From positions 31,725,001 to 31,789,000 of the forward strand of contig NC_083384.1 in the NCBI RefSeq assembly GCF_031755915.1: 64,000 bases of DNA, read 5' to 3'. Made by a program: the position numbers and the translations under genes. Positions 10,786 to 21,561 of this stretch are shown piece after piece. The first letter of the stretch is position 1. Every line of letters starts with the position of its first letter. Origin of the DNA: Ziziphus jujuba. Its lineage: Eukaryota; Streptophyta; Magnoliopsida; Rosales; Rhamnaceae. Below the pieces are notes generated by a model. That model did no database searches, was not told where the DNA came from, and was given only the letters and a program-made list of their open reading frames with translations.

Positions 10786-13170
10786 TTATCGTATGGCCTT
10801 CGGTAATTACCGATAAAACCTACGGTAATCAATTTGTAGTTGCTAGAAAAATTACCGTAGGTTTCATCGATAATTACCGAAACTCCTATGGTTATCACAT
10901 TTTACCAATTTTTTGGCGCCCACAAGTCCCCTAATGTGTGTTAAATGCAAAAACATGTAAAATGTACATTCTTCAATGATGCTAAGGAGAAAAAATCCCA
11001 AAAGTTTTGAAAAAGTTCTTAAATTAGCACAAAAATTTGATTACTGTAGGGCCTTCAGTAATTACCGATGAAACCTACGGTAATCAATTTATACTTGCTG
11101 GAAAAATAACTAATTGTTTTATCGGTAATTATCGAAACCCTTGTGGTAATCACATTTTAACAATTTTTTGGCCCCCACAAGTCCCATAATGTGTGTTAAA
11201 TGCAAAAACATGCAAAATATACATTCTTCAATGATCCTAAAGAGAAAAAACCCCAAAAGTTTTGAAAAAGTTCTCCAATTGGCACAAAAATTTGATTACC
11301 ATAGGGTCTTCGGTAATTACCGATGAAACCTACGGTAATCAATTTATACTTGCTGGAAAAATTACCGAAGGTTTCATCAGTAATTATCAAAAGCTCTAGG
11401 TAATCAAATTTTTATGCCAATTTGAGAACTTTTTCAGAACTTTTAGGGTTTTTTCTCCTTAGAATCATTGAAAAATGTATAGTTTGCATTTTTTTGCATT
11501 TAACACACATTAGGGGACTTGTGGGTGGCAAAAAATTGGTAAAATGTGATTACCACAGGGGTTTCGGTAATTACCGATGAAATCTTCGGTAAGTTTTCCA
11601 GCAAGTATAAATTGATTGTCATAAGTTTCATCGATAATTACCAAAAGCCCTATGGTAATCAAATTTTTATGCCAATTTGAGAACTTTTTCAGAACTTTTG
11701 GGGTTTTTTCTCCTTAAGATCATTGAAGAATATATATTTTGCATGTTTTTGTATTTAACACACATTAGGGGACTTGTGGGGGCTAAAAAATTGATAAAAT
11801 GTGATTACCACAGGGGTTTCGGTAATTACCGATGAAACCTATGGCAATCAAATATTTTTACCAATTTGAGAACTTTTTTCGAATTTTTGGGGTTTTTTCT
11901 ATTTAGAGTCATTGATGAATGTATGGGGTTTTTTCTGGTTATGTTTTTTTATTTTATTTTATTTTATTTTTATAATTTTGTTAACAGGCGATGTACAATG
12001 AAGATTGTGCGTTGCCTGTTCTCCTTTTTTTTTTTTCTTGTTTTAATTAATCTAATTTTATTTCAACTACAAATAACTAGTGAAAATATCAAAGCAACAT
12101 AACTGAGCTATTTTTTTTTTTTTTAAGATTTTGGTAACAGGCGACACACAATGAAGATTGTGCATCACCTGTTTTTCTTTTTTTATTATTATTTTTTTTG
12201 TTCTTTTACTCAATCTAATTTTATTTCAATTACAAATAACTAGTGAAAATATCAGAGCAACATAACTGAGTTGTTTTTTTTTTTTTTTAAAGATATTGGT
12301 AACAGGGGATGCACAATGAAGATTGTGTGTCGCCTGTTCGCCTTTTTTTTTTTTTTAATCAATCTAATTTTATTTTAACTACAAATAACAAGTGAAAATA
12401 TTAAAGCAACATAACTGAGCTTTTTTTTTTTTTTTAAGATTTTGGTAGCCCACAAGTCCTCTAATGTATGTTAAATGCAACAACATGCAAAATATACATT
12501 TTTCAATGATCCTAAAGAGAAAAAATCCCAAACGTTCTGAAAAAGTTCTCAAATTGGCACAAAAATTTGGTTACCATAGAGCCTTCGGTAATTACCGATG
12601 AAACCTATGGTAATCGATTTATACTTGATGAAAAAATTACCGAAGGTTTTATCGATAATTACCAAAGGGCCAATTTGAGAATTTTTTCCGAATTTTTGGG
12701 GTTTTTTCTCCTTAGGATCATTAAAGAATGTATATTTTGCATGTTGTTGCATTTAACACACATTAGGGGACTTGTGGGGGCCACAAAGGTGTCGAATGTG
12801 ATTACCATAGGGGTTTTGGTAATTACCGATAATTTCTACGGTAATTTTTCCAGCAAGTATAAATTGATTCCTGTAAGTTTCATTGGTAATTACCGAAGGC
12901 CCTACGGTAATCAAATTTTTTTACCAATTTGAGAACTTTTTCAGAATTTTTGGGATTTTTTCTCCTTAAAATCATTGAAGAATGTATATTTTGCATGTTG
13001 TTGCATTTAACACACATTAGGGGACTTGTGGGGGCCAAAAAATTGGTAAAATGTGATTACCACAGAGGTTTTGGTAATTACCGATGAAACTTACGGTAAT
13101 CAAATATTTTTGCCAATTTGAGAACTTTTTTCGAACTTTTGGGATTTTTTTTGTTTAAGGTCACTGATAT
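10786..13170. repeat. Complex array of direct and inverted ~255-bp repeats rich in GGTAATTACCG
   Basis: A unit of about 255 bp starts at 10786 and repeats in the same direction at 11041 and 11296. From about 11380 the same text returns inverted, twice. After the hairpin repeats it reappears direct (12446-12665) and inverted again (12668-13170). Each unit holds several copies of a near-palindromic core such as GGTAATTACCGATGAAACC and a shared stretch ACACATTAGGGGACTTGTGG or its complement. Divergence between copies is roughly 5-15% by eye. No protein is encoded. A transcript across it would fold into a long, partly double-stranded hairpin. The array could be the remains of a foldback transposon. 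Confidence 0.8.
11983..12338. repeat. Three tandem ~155-165-bp repeats, each with a 38-bp hairpin
   Basis: Hairpins lie at 11983-12020, 12136-12173 and 12301-12338. Each has 17-base arms (type AACAGGCGA...CACAAT / ATTGTG...TCGCCTGTT) around a GAAG loop. Each is followed by a T-run and the shared text ATCTAATTTTATTT, ACAAATAAC and GCAACATAACTGAG; the last copy ends near 12445. Arm mismatches are mostly transitions, as cytosine deamination would give. The group sits at the centre of the inverted array. Confidence 0.75.
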
Positions 13171-13394
13171 TTTATCAACACAATATGGCAGATGAATTTT
13201 CCAACAAAACAACACATAAAACCAACGTCTATTATGCCAAAACACATGTTACACGGTTGAGCTACTAATTGCATTCTTTACTACATTGCATAACACACGC
13301 ATACCACATAACATGCCCCCATTGTCTTAATATAGCGTAGACCAATTTATGGTCCTTCAGTTGAATGGTGTTGTTGGTTGGTAGTGTTATCAAG

Positions 13395-13720
13395 AGGTAC
13401 GGCAGCCGAGCATGATCGGATGCTGTAACCAATCTGTTTGCACCTCTCGCATCTATATTGATGACGCTTCTTTCCTTGAGATTGAATCCTCTTCTTTCTT
13501 GGTCTTCTTGACTGTTTGCCAATCTTAAGTGGAAGTACAAGCTATGACATCATCTGGAGCATGCCACTGACATTTATCTCCAAGTGGATATATGGTTTCT
13601 GAATATACGTCAAGGAGTGAGTCAACTGAGTAATGTGCCGACCAAAGGATATATGGAGAAATATGTCGATGCTTACATGCTGCAATTGCATGGACACAAG
13701 GAAAGCCAGGTTTCTCTATA
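13395..13720 (-). pseudogene. Mutator-like (MULE) transposase C-terminal relic
   Basis: On the minus strand, the first frame gives KPGFPCVHAIAAC, then YSVDSLLDVYSETIYPL and a tryptophan. This is the SWIM zinc finger (C-x-H) and the conserved tail of MuDR-type transposases. After a one-base frameshift it continues GKQSRRPRKKRIQSQGKKR and a zinc knuckle C-x2-C with the usual His replaced by Tyr (RCERCKQIGY, then RSC). The DDE catalytic region was not found. The gene is frameshifted and truncated. It lies just beside the inverted repeat array, so the array may once have been part of the same Mutator-type element. Confidence 0.65.
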
Positions 13721-16249
13721 TAGCATGTGCATTATCTATTAAATTTAAATGAATAATATGCTTTAGTGACTACCAAATAAGGGTGCTTACGAAATGAATG
13801 ATGCAATCTAGAAAAAAATCAACTCTAATAAATTGAAAAGTGTGCAAAGACTTTCAGACAGAAATTTTACCAACCTAATCAAGTACACTCCTCATTCCCA
13901 ACACTATGATAAAGAAAGGTTGTAAAAATGTCCCCAAAGAAAAAAGATTGTATCCATGTTCCCAAAGAAAAGTTTATCCAAAAGGGTTAGACAACATAAA
14001 AGAAAAGCTTTTTAGGTAAACAAATCAAACACCGATAACATACAAAACTACATTGTAATAATTTAGAGAAGGTCATATAAAAGAATAAAGCAAAAGGTCA
14101 TCAAGTTATTTTCTCTCATGGACATAATAAAATCCATTTCCTCCAAATCATAGTTAACATAAGAGAGTTGCATTAGGAGGATAAAATGCTTTAAATTAAA
14201 AAAAAAAAAAAAAGTAAACAACCAAGATATAGTAGTGTATTTAGACTTTGAATATATAAAACAACTTACATAATATATTAAACAATATGTGAACAAAACT
14301 ATGATCGATGCATATTAGATGTGAGTCTACATAAATATGAATTTTGGGGACAAAGATATTGCACGCGTGATATGCATTATGAGCTAATTCACTTAGAATT
14401 TTGCTTTAGCTAGTTGATGGAGAATATGTCAATGTCACCATTCATATGACCTTGTAATGCAAATAAACAAAATAAAACTTCAAGTTAAATAGAATATACA
14501 ATTAAAAAAACCAAACAAAATATACAATTCTTCCAAAACTTCAATTTCTATTCTCCACAATTCAATCTTCAATCTCCATACTTCTAGCATACAAAAAAAC
14601 ACATAACAAATAATTCTTCCAGCATACAAAGTCCACATTCCTCAGCATAAAAAATTCACATTCTTCCATACTTCATCAAAAATAAAGACAAAAAATTAGA
14701 GAGAAAAATTTAGGCTATGTACCTTTGAAAATTTATAGCACTGCCCAAATTTAGTCAATCCTTCAATTAACTGGTTTTTCCTTTATTTATATGTGAGCTT
14801 CTTTAAGTTGAACCTGTCAAACAAAGAAAGAGAGCAACTATCGTCAGATTCTTTGTTTATAAAAGGAAAAACAAACAAAGAAAGGCATTCATGTAACCAA
14901 GTAACTAACTTTTTTTTTTTCTAACGTTATATGATCAAACCTAGCTACAAAGCGAAACTAAAGGTAGTTTAATCTCAAATTAAAACAAAACAGAATAGTT
15001 ATAATATACATAGTATATATAACCAAAATTGTATATTATTAGTATAACTCAGCATTTAGCATATATAACCAAATTCTCTCTAACATGCTCGTTATCTACA
15101 TGTTAAGTTATACACAAAATGCATTTATTAAAGACATTGTATAATTGCAAGTTCACAGATATTGGCACAAAAAAGTAAGTTGGAGCTCATTGTTTCTATA
15201 CCAAAGAAAGAAGAATAAAATGAGGGGGATTAGACCCCCATAATCATTCATCACACCATCAACACATGTAACAAATCTAATATTGATGTTGAACTTCACC
15301 GGTAACAAAAAAACATGCATGACATTCTTCAATGGCCTTCCATGCCCATGTTCAATAAGAATTCGACTTTCAAAGGAGACAATTCCATTTCTTTGATCAA
15401 GAAACACATACTGTCTCCTATCTATACATACATATATATATATATACATGACAGATAAAAATAAGAATATCTAGGATCTGATTGTAAGGCATTTGAAGGT
15501 AAGCCTTTTAAGTAGTAATTTTAGTAAAAAGTTCTCTACTTGTCGTATATATTCTGCTAGCATCTAAATAACAGTAAATTTCCAAGCACATTAAAGATAG
15601 ATACACAACTAATAAAACATGGTTAATGAGATTATGATTAAAACATGGTCAAAGAGATTATGATAAGATAATATTAGAATGAGTATCCATTATTGGCATA
15701 GAACATAATCAGATTGTACAATAGAGTTAATATATACATATATGCCTATCTACTTCAAGTGTGTGTATAGATATATATATATGCATATGATATGGTAATC
15801 TAATGTAAGAAAATGTAAAGTTGAACCAACTCACACGTATAGAATAAAAACAAGGTAATATGTACATGTTTTGTTTTGACAAGGTTTGAGAGGGGAAAAA
15901 TAAAATAAAATCATAGCTTGTCCTAGCCAGACATAACAGTATATTTTAGCTGAGAGATGAACCTCTTTATGGAAAGCAAGATGCATTGAACAAGCAACAA
16001 TTGTAATGTAAACACATTTACTCCTACATATATCTATATATTAATATTTAAAAGATATGTATGGATATGGAGTGAGAAAGTTTGACCATACAAGAGTCTC
16101 TCATGTCCCATATGCATCTGGTGAGGTTTAAATCCTACACATATCTATATATTATTCTTTCCACAAAAAGAGAACAAAGATCGATCTAGAAAACTTTGAC
16201 AATGCAGCTACATGGTAGCTTAACAATCACAAGTAATTTTGATTCACTA
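13721..16249. other. AT-rich interior of the hAT-like element, no gene recognised
   Basis: I see poly-A tracts (14198-14213), TA microsatellites (15430-15445; 15771-15782) and short open frames without recognisable motifs. The frame at 15153-15449 (minus, 98 codons) shows no family I know. Base composition matches the surrounding non-coding DNA. Confidence 0.4.
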
Positions 16250-16449
16250 GTTCACAGTTGATCAAGATATTGGCGAATACCATATACGATCAAGAAAAGA
16301 GTATCATTATCACATGAAAACCATGAAAGCCAGTTGCCAAGAAAAAGGTAGAACCATAAATACTATCCGAAACAGTGAAGGGTGCTTGATAATACTCCAT
16401 TCCTTGAAAGCCAATGAATACTAGAGCCAGTGAAACGGTAGCTACGAAA
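16250..16449 (-). pseudogene. cox3: Nuclear copy of a mitochondrial cox3 fragment (NUMT)
   Basis: Minus-strand translation gives [46 protein letters not shown], and after a frameshift [12 protein letters not shown]. These are consecutive parts of the middle of plant cytochrome c oxidase subunit 3, a mitochondrially encoded inner-membrane protein. Only about 65 of roughly 265 residues are present, one indel breaks the frame, and the right edge joins unrelated sequence at about 16449. It cannot be functional and is best read as organelle DNA inserted into the nucleus, here inside the hAT-like element. The adjacent 16450-16660 stretch is less AT-rich and might be organellar too, but I do not recognise it. 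Confidence 0.85.
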
Positions 16450-18133
16450 CACCCCAAAAGGGAATTTTGCTCTACTTCCCTCAAGCTTCACTTTACACCA
16501 CACCGACTCCCCTTTCATCATAAGACGTGGAATAAGACCAGGGGGGAATCTCCATGGGACTCCAAAATTGCATCTATATGGTACAACGAGGATGAGTTTT
16601 ATCTCGAACAGAAAATCTATGAACTTTATTGTTAAGCTCGATCCAACTGTGCCCAGGATCCTTTTTCACTTCTAAGTCTCTCAGTCTCTTCCTCTCTTCC
16701 ATCTTCTCACTCCACTTCCAACATATATATTTGGCAAAATTAAATATGCAGGTATTTGCTTAGGATTTAAACTAAATATCTTCTCTGCTAGACAACATTA
16801 TACAATGTTAAGACATTCAAACACAAGACCAGATAACATTCAATAATTGTCAACCTCACAAAAATTTAAACTTTAAGAAAACATATACGTTTTAGCAAGA
16901 ATGAAATAGTAAATGGGATGCTTGTTGTTTATTTTTATCATTTCTCTGTTCACTATCATTATTATGGTTCTTTCAGTCTTTGCTCACAAAAAGAAAGAAA
17001 AAAAAAAAAAAAAAGGAAGAAGAGGGGGGGGGGGGGGGAATGACCTAAAATGGGGTCTGCAATCAAAAAATGAAATAGCAATAAAAGATTGAAACAAATA
17101 TCTTAAAGTCTTGAGAAAATGTTCGACCAATAAGTGATGAGTTTCGAATTTTTGATCAAAAAAGTGCAAGGAGGTGTACCATAAACGTTTATAGTGTCCT
17201 GGGGTGGTTCCTTATCAGATCTCTTCACTATGAGATTAGCACAGATGATAGCATGAATTATCTTGTGCAATTCTTCAAGGTTATTTGCCTTAATTCTCTT
17301 TCTATGTACTCGACAAAGGATTTCACCAAAAAAAAAAAAAAAAGAAGAGAAACCTAGTAAGAACTTCAAATATGATTTTGACAGATGCATACAAACAAAC
17401 AATAGATGGATTTGAAAAGAGAAATAGAGAAATGATTACCAAAAGAAGAATTAAAAATAGAGGAGGATTACTAGGAGAAGGATCAAAGTTTGTGATAAAT
17501 GAAAAATGAAGAACATGAACAAACTTAACAAATAATCTCTAATAAACCTAACCCTTGAACTAAAACCCAAAAATTTGAACACGATAAACTTACCAATGAT
17601 TGAGAGAGAGAGAGAGAGAGACGGGATCGCACCCAAAGAGAAAGAGAGAGAGAAGAGATCTTAGACTGTTTTGTCTTCCTATTTTCTTCATAGTTCGTTT
17701 TGGTTCAAGGGAAAAATGGACCATTTTCCTTCTATTTTTCTTTTGATATTTGAAACGGATACTTTAGGAATATTGAAAAATGAGGGGGCAATAGAAAAAG
17801 ATTGAGAATCAAGTGGGTAAATTTCCTTAAGGGTCTTCCAATAGGGGTATTGGACCAAATTCCCCTTTTCATTTTTCCCTAGTTTTGTTTGTGTCCGTGA
17901 CATCAAGTCAGTAAGTACTGACATGTGAGATACTTCTTTTTTGGAAGCCCATGACAAAAGCAGCCCATCAAAATGCACGGGTCGGGTTGGATTGTATCGG
18001 GTTTTAAATTGTAACCTGAAACTCGATCCGATGAACTAAGGTTGAAAAAAACCAACCCGCAACCTGCCAAAGTTACATTGGTTTCTTTTATTATTGAATT
18101 GGGTTGGGTCAACGGGTTTTTTGAACAGGCCTA
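16450..18133. other. Right part of the hAT-like element with subterminal repeats
   Basis: No gene is recognised. There are A/G-rich simple runs (16987-17040), a GA microsatellite (17600-17655) and the terminal 150 bp dense in GGGTTGG, GTCGGGTTGG and complementary motifs, which mirror those at the left end. Open frames at 17103-17402 and 17688-17978 (minus) have no recognisable domain. Confidence 0.4.
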
Positions 18134-18141
18134 ATCTACGT

Positions 18142-18834
18142 TGTGGATGTATATGTCATGGGCAAAGCAAGGGAGAGACGCTTTTGTCTTTGTTCACCTG
18201 TTATATTAAAGATCTCATTTAATTGACCTTTCCAATAATTATTTTTCTACCCTTTTCAAGAGGAGGAAAAATAAAATGACAAATATTCATAAAATAAATA
18301 AAATAAAAAAATGACAAATAGTTTAGAGCTTTCATGGAGTTGTCCTTTTTAAGGCTGTAGACTAATACTCACTTTTTCTTTTTTTTTCCCATTAAAACCA
18401 AGTGAGTTTAATTAATTAGACAGTGCGAAAACCAACTTCATTGTTGGCCCATCATCGTTAATCTTTTCTTGGTGGAAAGGCTTATTGAGTAAATCAAACT
18501 CGAGACCAGTTTACTCATTGCAAGGGAAATCTGTATTTTGTTATATTATTCAAACAATTTCTTCATTGAAGATTTCTATTTCAGTCCGTGAGGGGACATT
18601 TTAGAGACAATGTTCATACTTGATATCTAGTTGGCTTTATTCCATCGAGATTGAAAGCTGAAGTTTTTGGAATTCGCATATGCTGATATTATATATATAT
18701 ATATATATAGTTTTGATCTGTTAGGATAAACAAGAGTCCATGATAAATAATTTTGTTTACGCATTGGATCATATTATAGTTTCTCTAGCTAGCTAGTAGT
18801 TAATCATGACACCATGTGAAAATCTCCAGCACTA
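18142..18834. other. Junction region between duplication units
   Basis: 18142-18345 continues the flank of unit A beyond the hAT insertion and aligns with about 25345-25520 (shared CTTTCATGGAGTTGTCC at the end). From about 18690 the text aligns with 4550-4710 and begins unit B. The duplication junction therefore lies between about 18346 and 18690. No gene is seen. Confidence 0.55.
18831..18834. other. Target-site duplication ACTA (left)
   Basis: ACTA directly precedes the element and is repeated directly after it at 22011-22014. A fifth base does not match, so I see a 4-bp duplication. Confidence 0.7.
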
Positions 18835-19281
18835 TGTCACGGGCCTAGCTTTTCCAACACTCCCGTGCGGCACTTAGCACCTCCCTTGCTAAGTAAGCCT
18901 TGCTCACAAGCTATGAAAATGCGGAAGCTAAGAGTGAGAGAGTAGGAAGTAGGAGAGTTTGAGAGAATATGAAGAATACTTGTATTGCTAGAATACTTGA
19001 TGTGTTACAAATGAGAGACCAACCCTTTATATAGAGGGCTTGGCATGTAGGAAAGTTCTAGATATGTACACATGTCACCTATCTAGTTATGGTTCTAGAT
19101 TATTCTAGGATTATGTACAAGATATTTACATGGAGTATTCTAGAGAGATTCCAATCTACATAAGTCTAGGTTGCTCTTGAATCTTCTAGAATCTTCCGGG
19201 TTCCTCTTGTATCTTCATGGAGAGTGTAGAGTCTTCCGGTTAAACCTCAAGGGTTTTACTCCTTTTGCACGGGACGTGACA
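18835..19281 (-). repeat. 3' LTR of the gag-protease element
   Basis: This is the left copy, and the 3' one in the direction of transcription. Termini are TG...CA. The LTR contains a minus-strand TATA-like motif (CTATATAAAG near 19028-19040). No difference from the copy at 21564-22010 was found by eye. Confidence 0.92.
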
Positions 19282-21385
19282 CTCTCCCCCACCTAAACTC
19301 GCGACGCCCTCGTCGCGCCTTCTTCCTTGCCCGCCGAATGTGATCTTTGAGTTGCCATTGTGTATCTTCGTGCTCCCCATTTACTTCACCATCCGGCAGG
19401 TCCTTCCCCTTCACCAAGTAGTTAGGCACGCCTTCACGTTGAACGACTCGATCCGCAGGTGTGGCTTCCACATCTTTGTCGGGTGAAGTCGCTATTACCA
19501 TGGGTGCCCTTCTTGACTTACCTTTATTTGGGGCTTCCTTGCCCCCTTTCCCTACAATGGGAGGTGACCTCTCATAGGGTCCTATCACCCCCTCATGCAT
19601 CTTGTGCGGTTGGGGTAGTGGTTTGACTAAGGCCCCGCCCTTAGCCTCCACATGCTTCCTCTTGTTGTCTCCACAACTTGAAGCCAATGCACGCAAGCTC
19701 CCTTGGTGCAACTCCTTTGGCACATCATGTACCTTAGGAGGTGTCTTGGCATGGCTTGGGACATCCTCACTAGGCTTTTGGGCAGCAACCAAGTTGATTT
19801 GCTCCTCCATCTCAACTTGTAGTGCCGATAAAACCTTGGTCTCCCGCTTGCTAGCTTGTTCCGTAGGCACCATGCACGTTGTTCCCCCATCCATGATGCA
19901 TAACTTGTTTGCAAATGGGAGTGGGAAAGCCTTTACTTGGTTGAAGAAGTCCATGCCAAGGACAACCTTGTAGTCATCCATGGACACAACCGTTAGATTC
20001 AATTGGCCCTCCCAATCGCCGATGGTGGTTTTCACACCTCGAGCAACTCCTTGGAGCGGCTTCGCGTCAGAATTTACCGCCTTGACGAAGCCCCTTCCTT
20101 GTGTTGCCTTAATCCCAAGCCTTTGTGCCTCCTCCACCGATAGGAAGTTATGTGAGGCACCCGTGTCCACCAACGCCTTAGTGGGCACTCCATTGAGTTT
20201 TGCCTCCACAAACATTAGGCCACTCTTCTTGGTCTCCTTAGGAGCGGCCTTGATAGCATTCAACAATTGTAAGGAACCTATACTAGTTCCTTCCTCTTGC
20301 TTCTCCTCGTATTGGGTAGTCATGGCATTTAAAGCCTTCCTCTTCGGACAATCCCTAACCCAATGCGGTCCATCACATAAGAAACAAGAGTTTTTGGGTT
20401 TGGAAGCATCCTTACCTTCTCTAGGCGGCTTCCACCTTGAGCTTTTTGGCCTATGTGCACTTTCCTCCCTTTCATCCTCTTTGGACCTACTAGGTTCTCC
20501 CCCACCCTTTCCATGGTTGTCTTTCCATTCCTTTGGCTTTGGAGAGTCTCTTTGGTTGGAGTAGTCGATGAAGCCCTCGGCATACGCAATGGCACTAGCC
20601 AAATCTTGTACTCCACGCCTCTTCAACTCCGTCTTGGCCCAAGGTTGTAGACCATCCATGAAGTAGAAAAGGGAGTCTTTATCCGATAGGTCCGGGATCT
20701 CCAACACCAAGTTGGTGAACTCCTTGATGTATTCCGGGATATGGCCTACTTGCTTGAGTCGTCGAAGGCGACTCCTTGCCTCATCTTCGGCATTCTCCGG
20801 ATAGAATTGCCTTTTGATATCCTTTTTAAAGTCATCAAAGGTATGAAAAGTGTACGTACCTCGCTCAATGTCGCTATGCCTCCTTCTCCACCATAACATT
20901 GCCGTGTCGCTAAGGTAGAGAGTGGCAGTCCTAATCTTTGAAGCATCGTCCACAATGCCCATTGCTTCAAAGTATTGCTCCAAGCCCCAAAGGAAATTCT
21001 CGAGCTCCCTCGCATTCCTTGCCCCAGAGTAGGACTTGGGCTTTGGCACATCGATACGTGGCCCCTCGCGTATGGTGGTCGTCCCCGACGCCACCGCCCT
21101 CTTACAAAGAGCCCAATCACCCCGCATATCCTCCATTTGGGTGCGGATGGCATCCAATTCTCTCTCCAGCATTGCACGAAGGTCTGCTACCTCCCCCATG
21201 CATTGGTCGCGTGTCGCGCGGAGCTCCCTCCTTAAGGCATCGTCCAGCCCATTGAGTAACCCCCTCACGGCTTGATTGATGGCAATGTCCTCCGACTCTA
21301 GCCCATCTAGGCGACCCTCCAGCGCCTCAAACCGTTCTTGTACTCGAGATGCATGCTCCTCCAAGCGTAACTCTACGCCCATCAT
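19256..21385 (-). CDS. Gag-protease polyprotein of the LTR element
   Basis: The frame is open from just after the 5' LTR (21562) to a TAA inside the 3' LTR, 768 codons. The first ATG is codon 60 (21383-21385, with a second ATG next to it), so I place the start there. By codon number of the full frame: a charged, probably coiled region at about 65-150; a Retrotrans_gag domain at about 180-330 (FLWGLEQYFEA, LWWRRR, FKKDIKRQFYP, then YAEGF); a zinc knuckle C-x2-C-x3-H-x4-C at 393-405; and a retropepsin-like domain around DTG at 466-468 (ALVDTGASHNFL) followed by VLGMDFF near 540. The tail is basic. Gag would build virus-like particles in the cytoplasm. The frame is uninterrupted, which suggests selection or youth. 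The knuckle is one residue shorter than the common CCHC spacing. Confidence 0.88.
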   Translation of the reverse strand: MMGVELRLEEHASRVQERFEALEGRLDGLESEDIAINQAVRGLLNGLDDALRRELRATRDQCMGEVADLRAMLERELDAIRTQMEDMRGDWALCKRAVASGTTTIREGPRIDVPKPKSYSGARNARELENFLWGLEQYFEAMGIVDDASKIRTATLYLSDTAMLWWRRRHSDIERGTYTFHTFDDFKKDIKRQFYPENAEDEARSRLRRLKQVGHIPEYIKEFTNLVLEIPDLSDKDSLFYFMDGLQPWAKTELKRRGVQDLASAIAYAEGFIDYSNQRDSPKPKEWKDNHGKGGGEPSRSKEDEREESAHRPKSSRWKPPREGKDASKPKNSCFLCDGPHWVRDCPKRKALNAMTTQYEEKQEEGTSIGSLQLLNAIKAAPKETKKSGLMFVEAKLNGVPTKALVDTGASHNFLSVEEAQRLGIKATQGRGFVKAVNSDAKPLQGVARGVKTTIGDWEGQLNLTVVSMDDYKVVLGMDFFNQVKAFPLPFANKLCIMDGGTTCMVPTEQASKRETKVLSALQVEMEEQINLVAAQKPSEDVPSHAKTPPKVHDVPKELHQGSLRALASSCGDNKRKHVEAKGGALVKPLPQPHKMHEGVIGPYERSPPIVGKGGKEAPNKGKSRRAPMVIATSPDKDVEATPADRVVQREGVPNYLVKGKDLPDGEVNGEHEDTQWQLKDHIRRARKKARRGRREFRWGRVSRPVQKE
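19282..19294 (-). other. Polypurine tract of the LTR element
   Basis: AGGTGGGGGAGAG on the minus strand directly abuts the 3' LTR, the usual place for the plus-strand primer. The gag-protease frame reads straight through it. Confidence 0.85.
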
Positions 21386-21549
21386 CACATCCTTGGACTT
21401 GGACTTATGCCTCTGCTTCCCCGCATTGGGGTTGCGTTGCTCTTCACGACCTCGCACTTCGGTAGCTCCCTCCACATTGATGGTAACATCCGAGCTAGCC
21501 GTCTTGCCTACTTCCACGTTACACCAACGATATGCTTGAGCAGCAATTG

Positions 21550-21561
21550 GCTCTGATACCA
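21550..21561 (-). other. Primer-binding site (initiator Met tRNA type)
   Basis: TGGTATCAGAGC on the minus strand, two bases after the 5' LTR, is the plant tRNA-iMet primer-binding sequence used by most LTR retrotransposons. Confidence 0.93.

Larger units (their letters stand above)
9086..18133. mobile_element. Large composite hAT-like (Pack-type) DNA transposon, non-autonomous
   Basis: The left end reads TAGGCTTGTAC and the right end, inverted, reads TAGGCCTGTTC (9 of 11 identical). They are flanked by perfect 8-bp direct repeats ATCTACGT (9078-9085 and 18134-18141), the size produced by hAT transposases. Both subterminal regions are rich in GGGTTGG/CCCAACC motifs (9165-9255; 17985-18115), as expected for transposase-binding sites. 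I find no hAT transposase inside. The interior carries a broken thioredoxin reductase fragment, a membrane-protein fragment, a repeat array, hairpin repeats, a Mutator relic and a mitochondrial fragment. Unit B of the WAT1 duplication shows the uninterrupted site near 25325-25385. Some interior parts may be later nested insertions. Confidence 0.7.

Noticed and set aside
15153..15449. 98-codon minus-strand open frame as a possible gene
   Set aside because: No recognisable family, the surroundings are transposon interior, and it ends in a TA microsatellite.
18835..19281. Hammerhead ribozyme in the LTR (retrozyme), suggested by the 4-bp target duplication
   Set aside because: I could not find the CTGATGA...GAAA core on either strand, and the element encodes Gag, which retrozymes do not.
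19602..21539. Several plus-strand open frames of 60-194 codons
   Set aside because: They lie antisense to the long gag-protease frame and show no domain; its codon bias leaves the opposite frames open.
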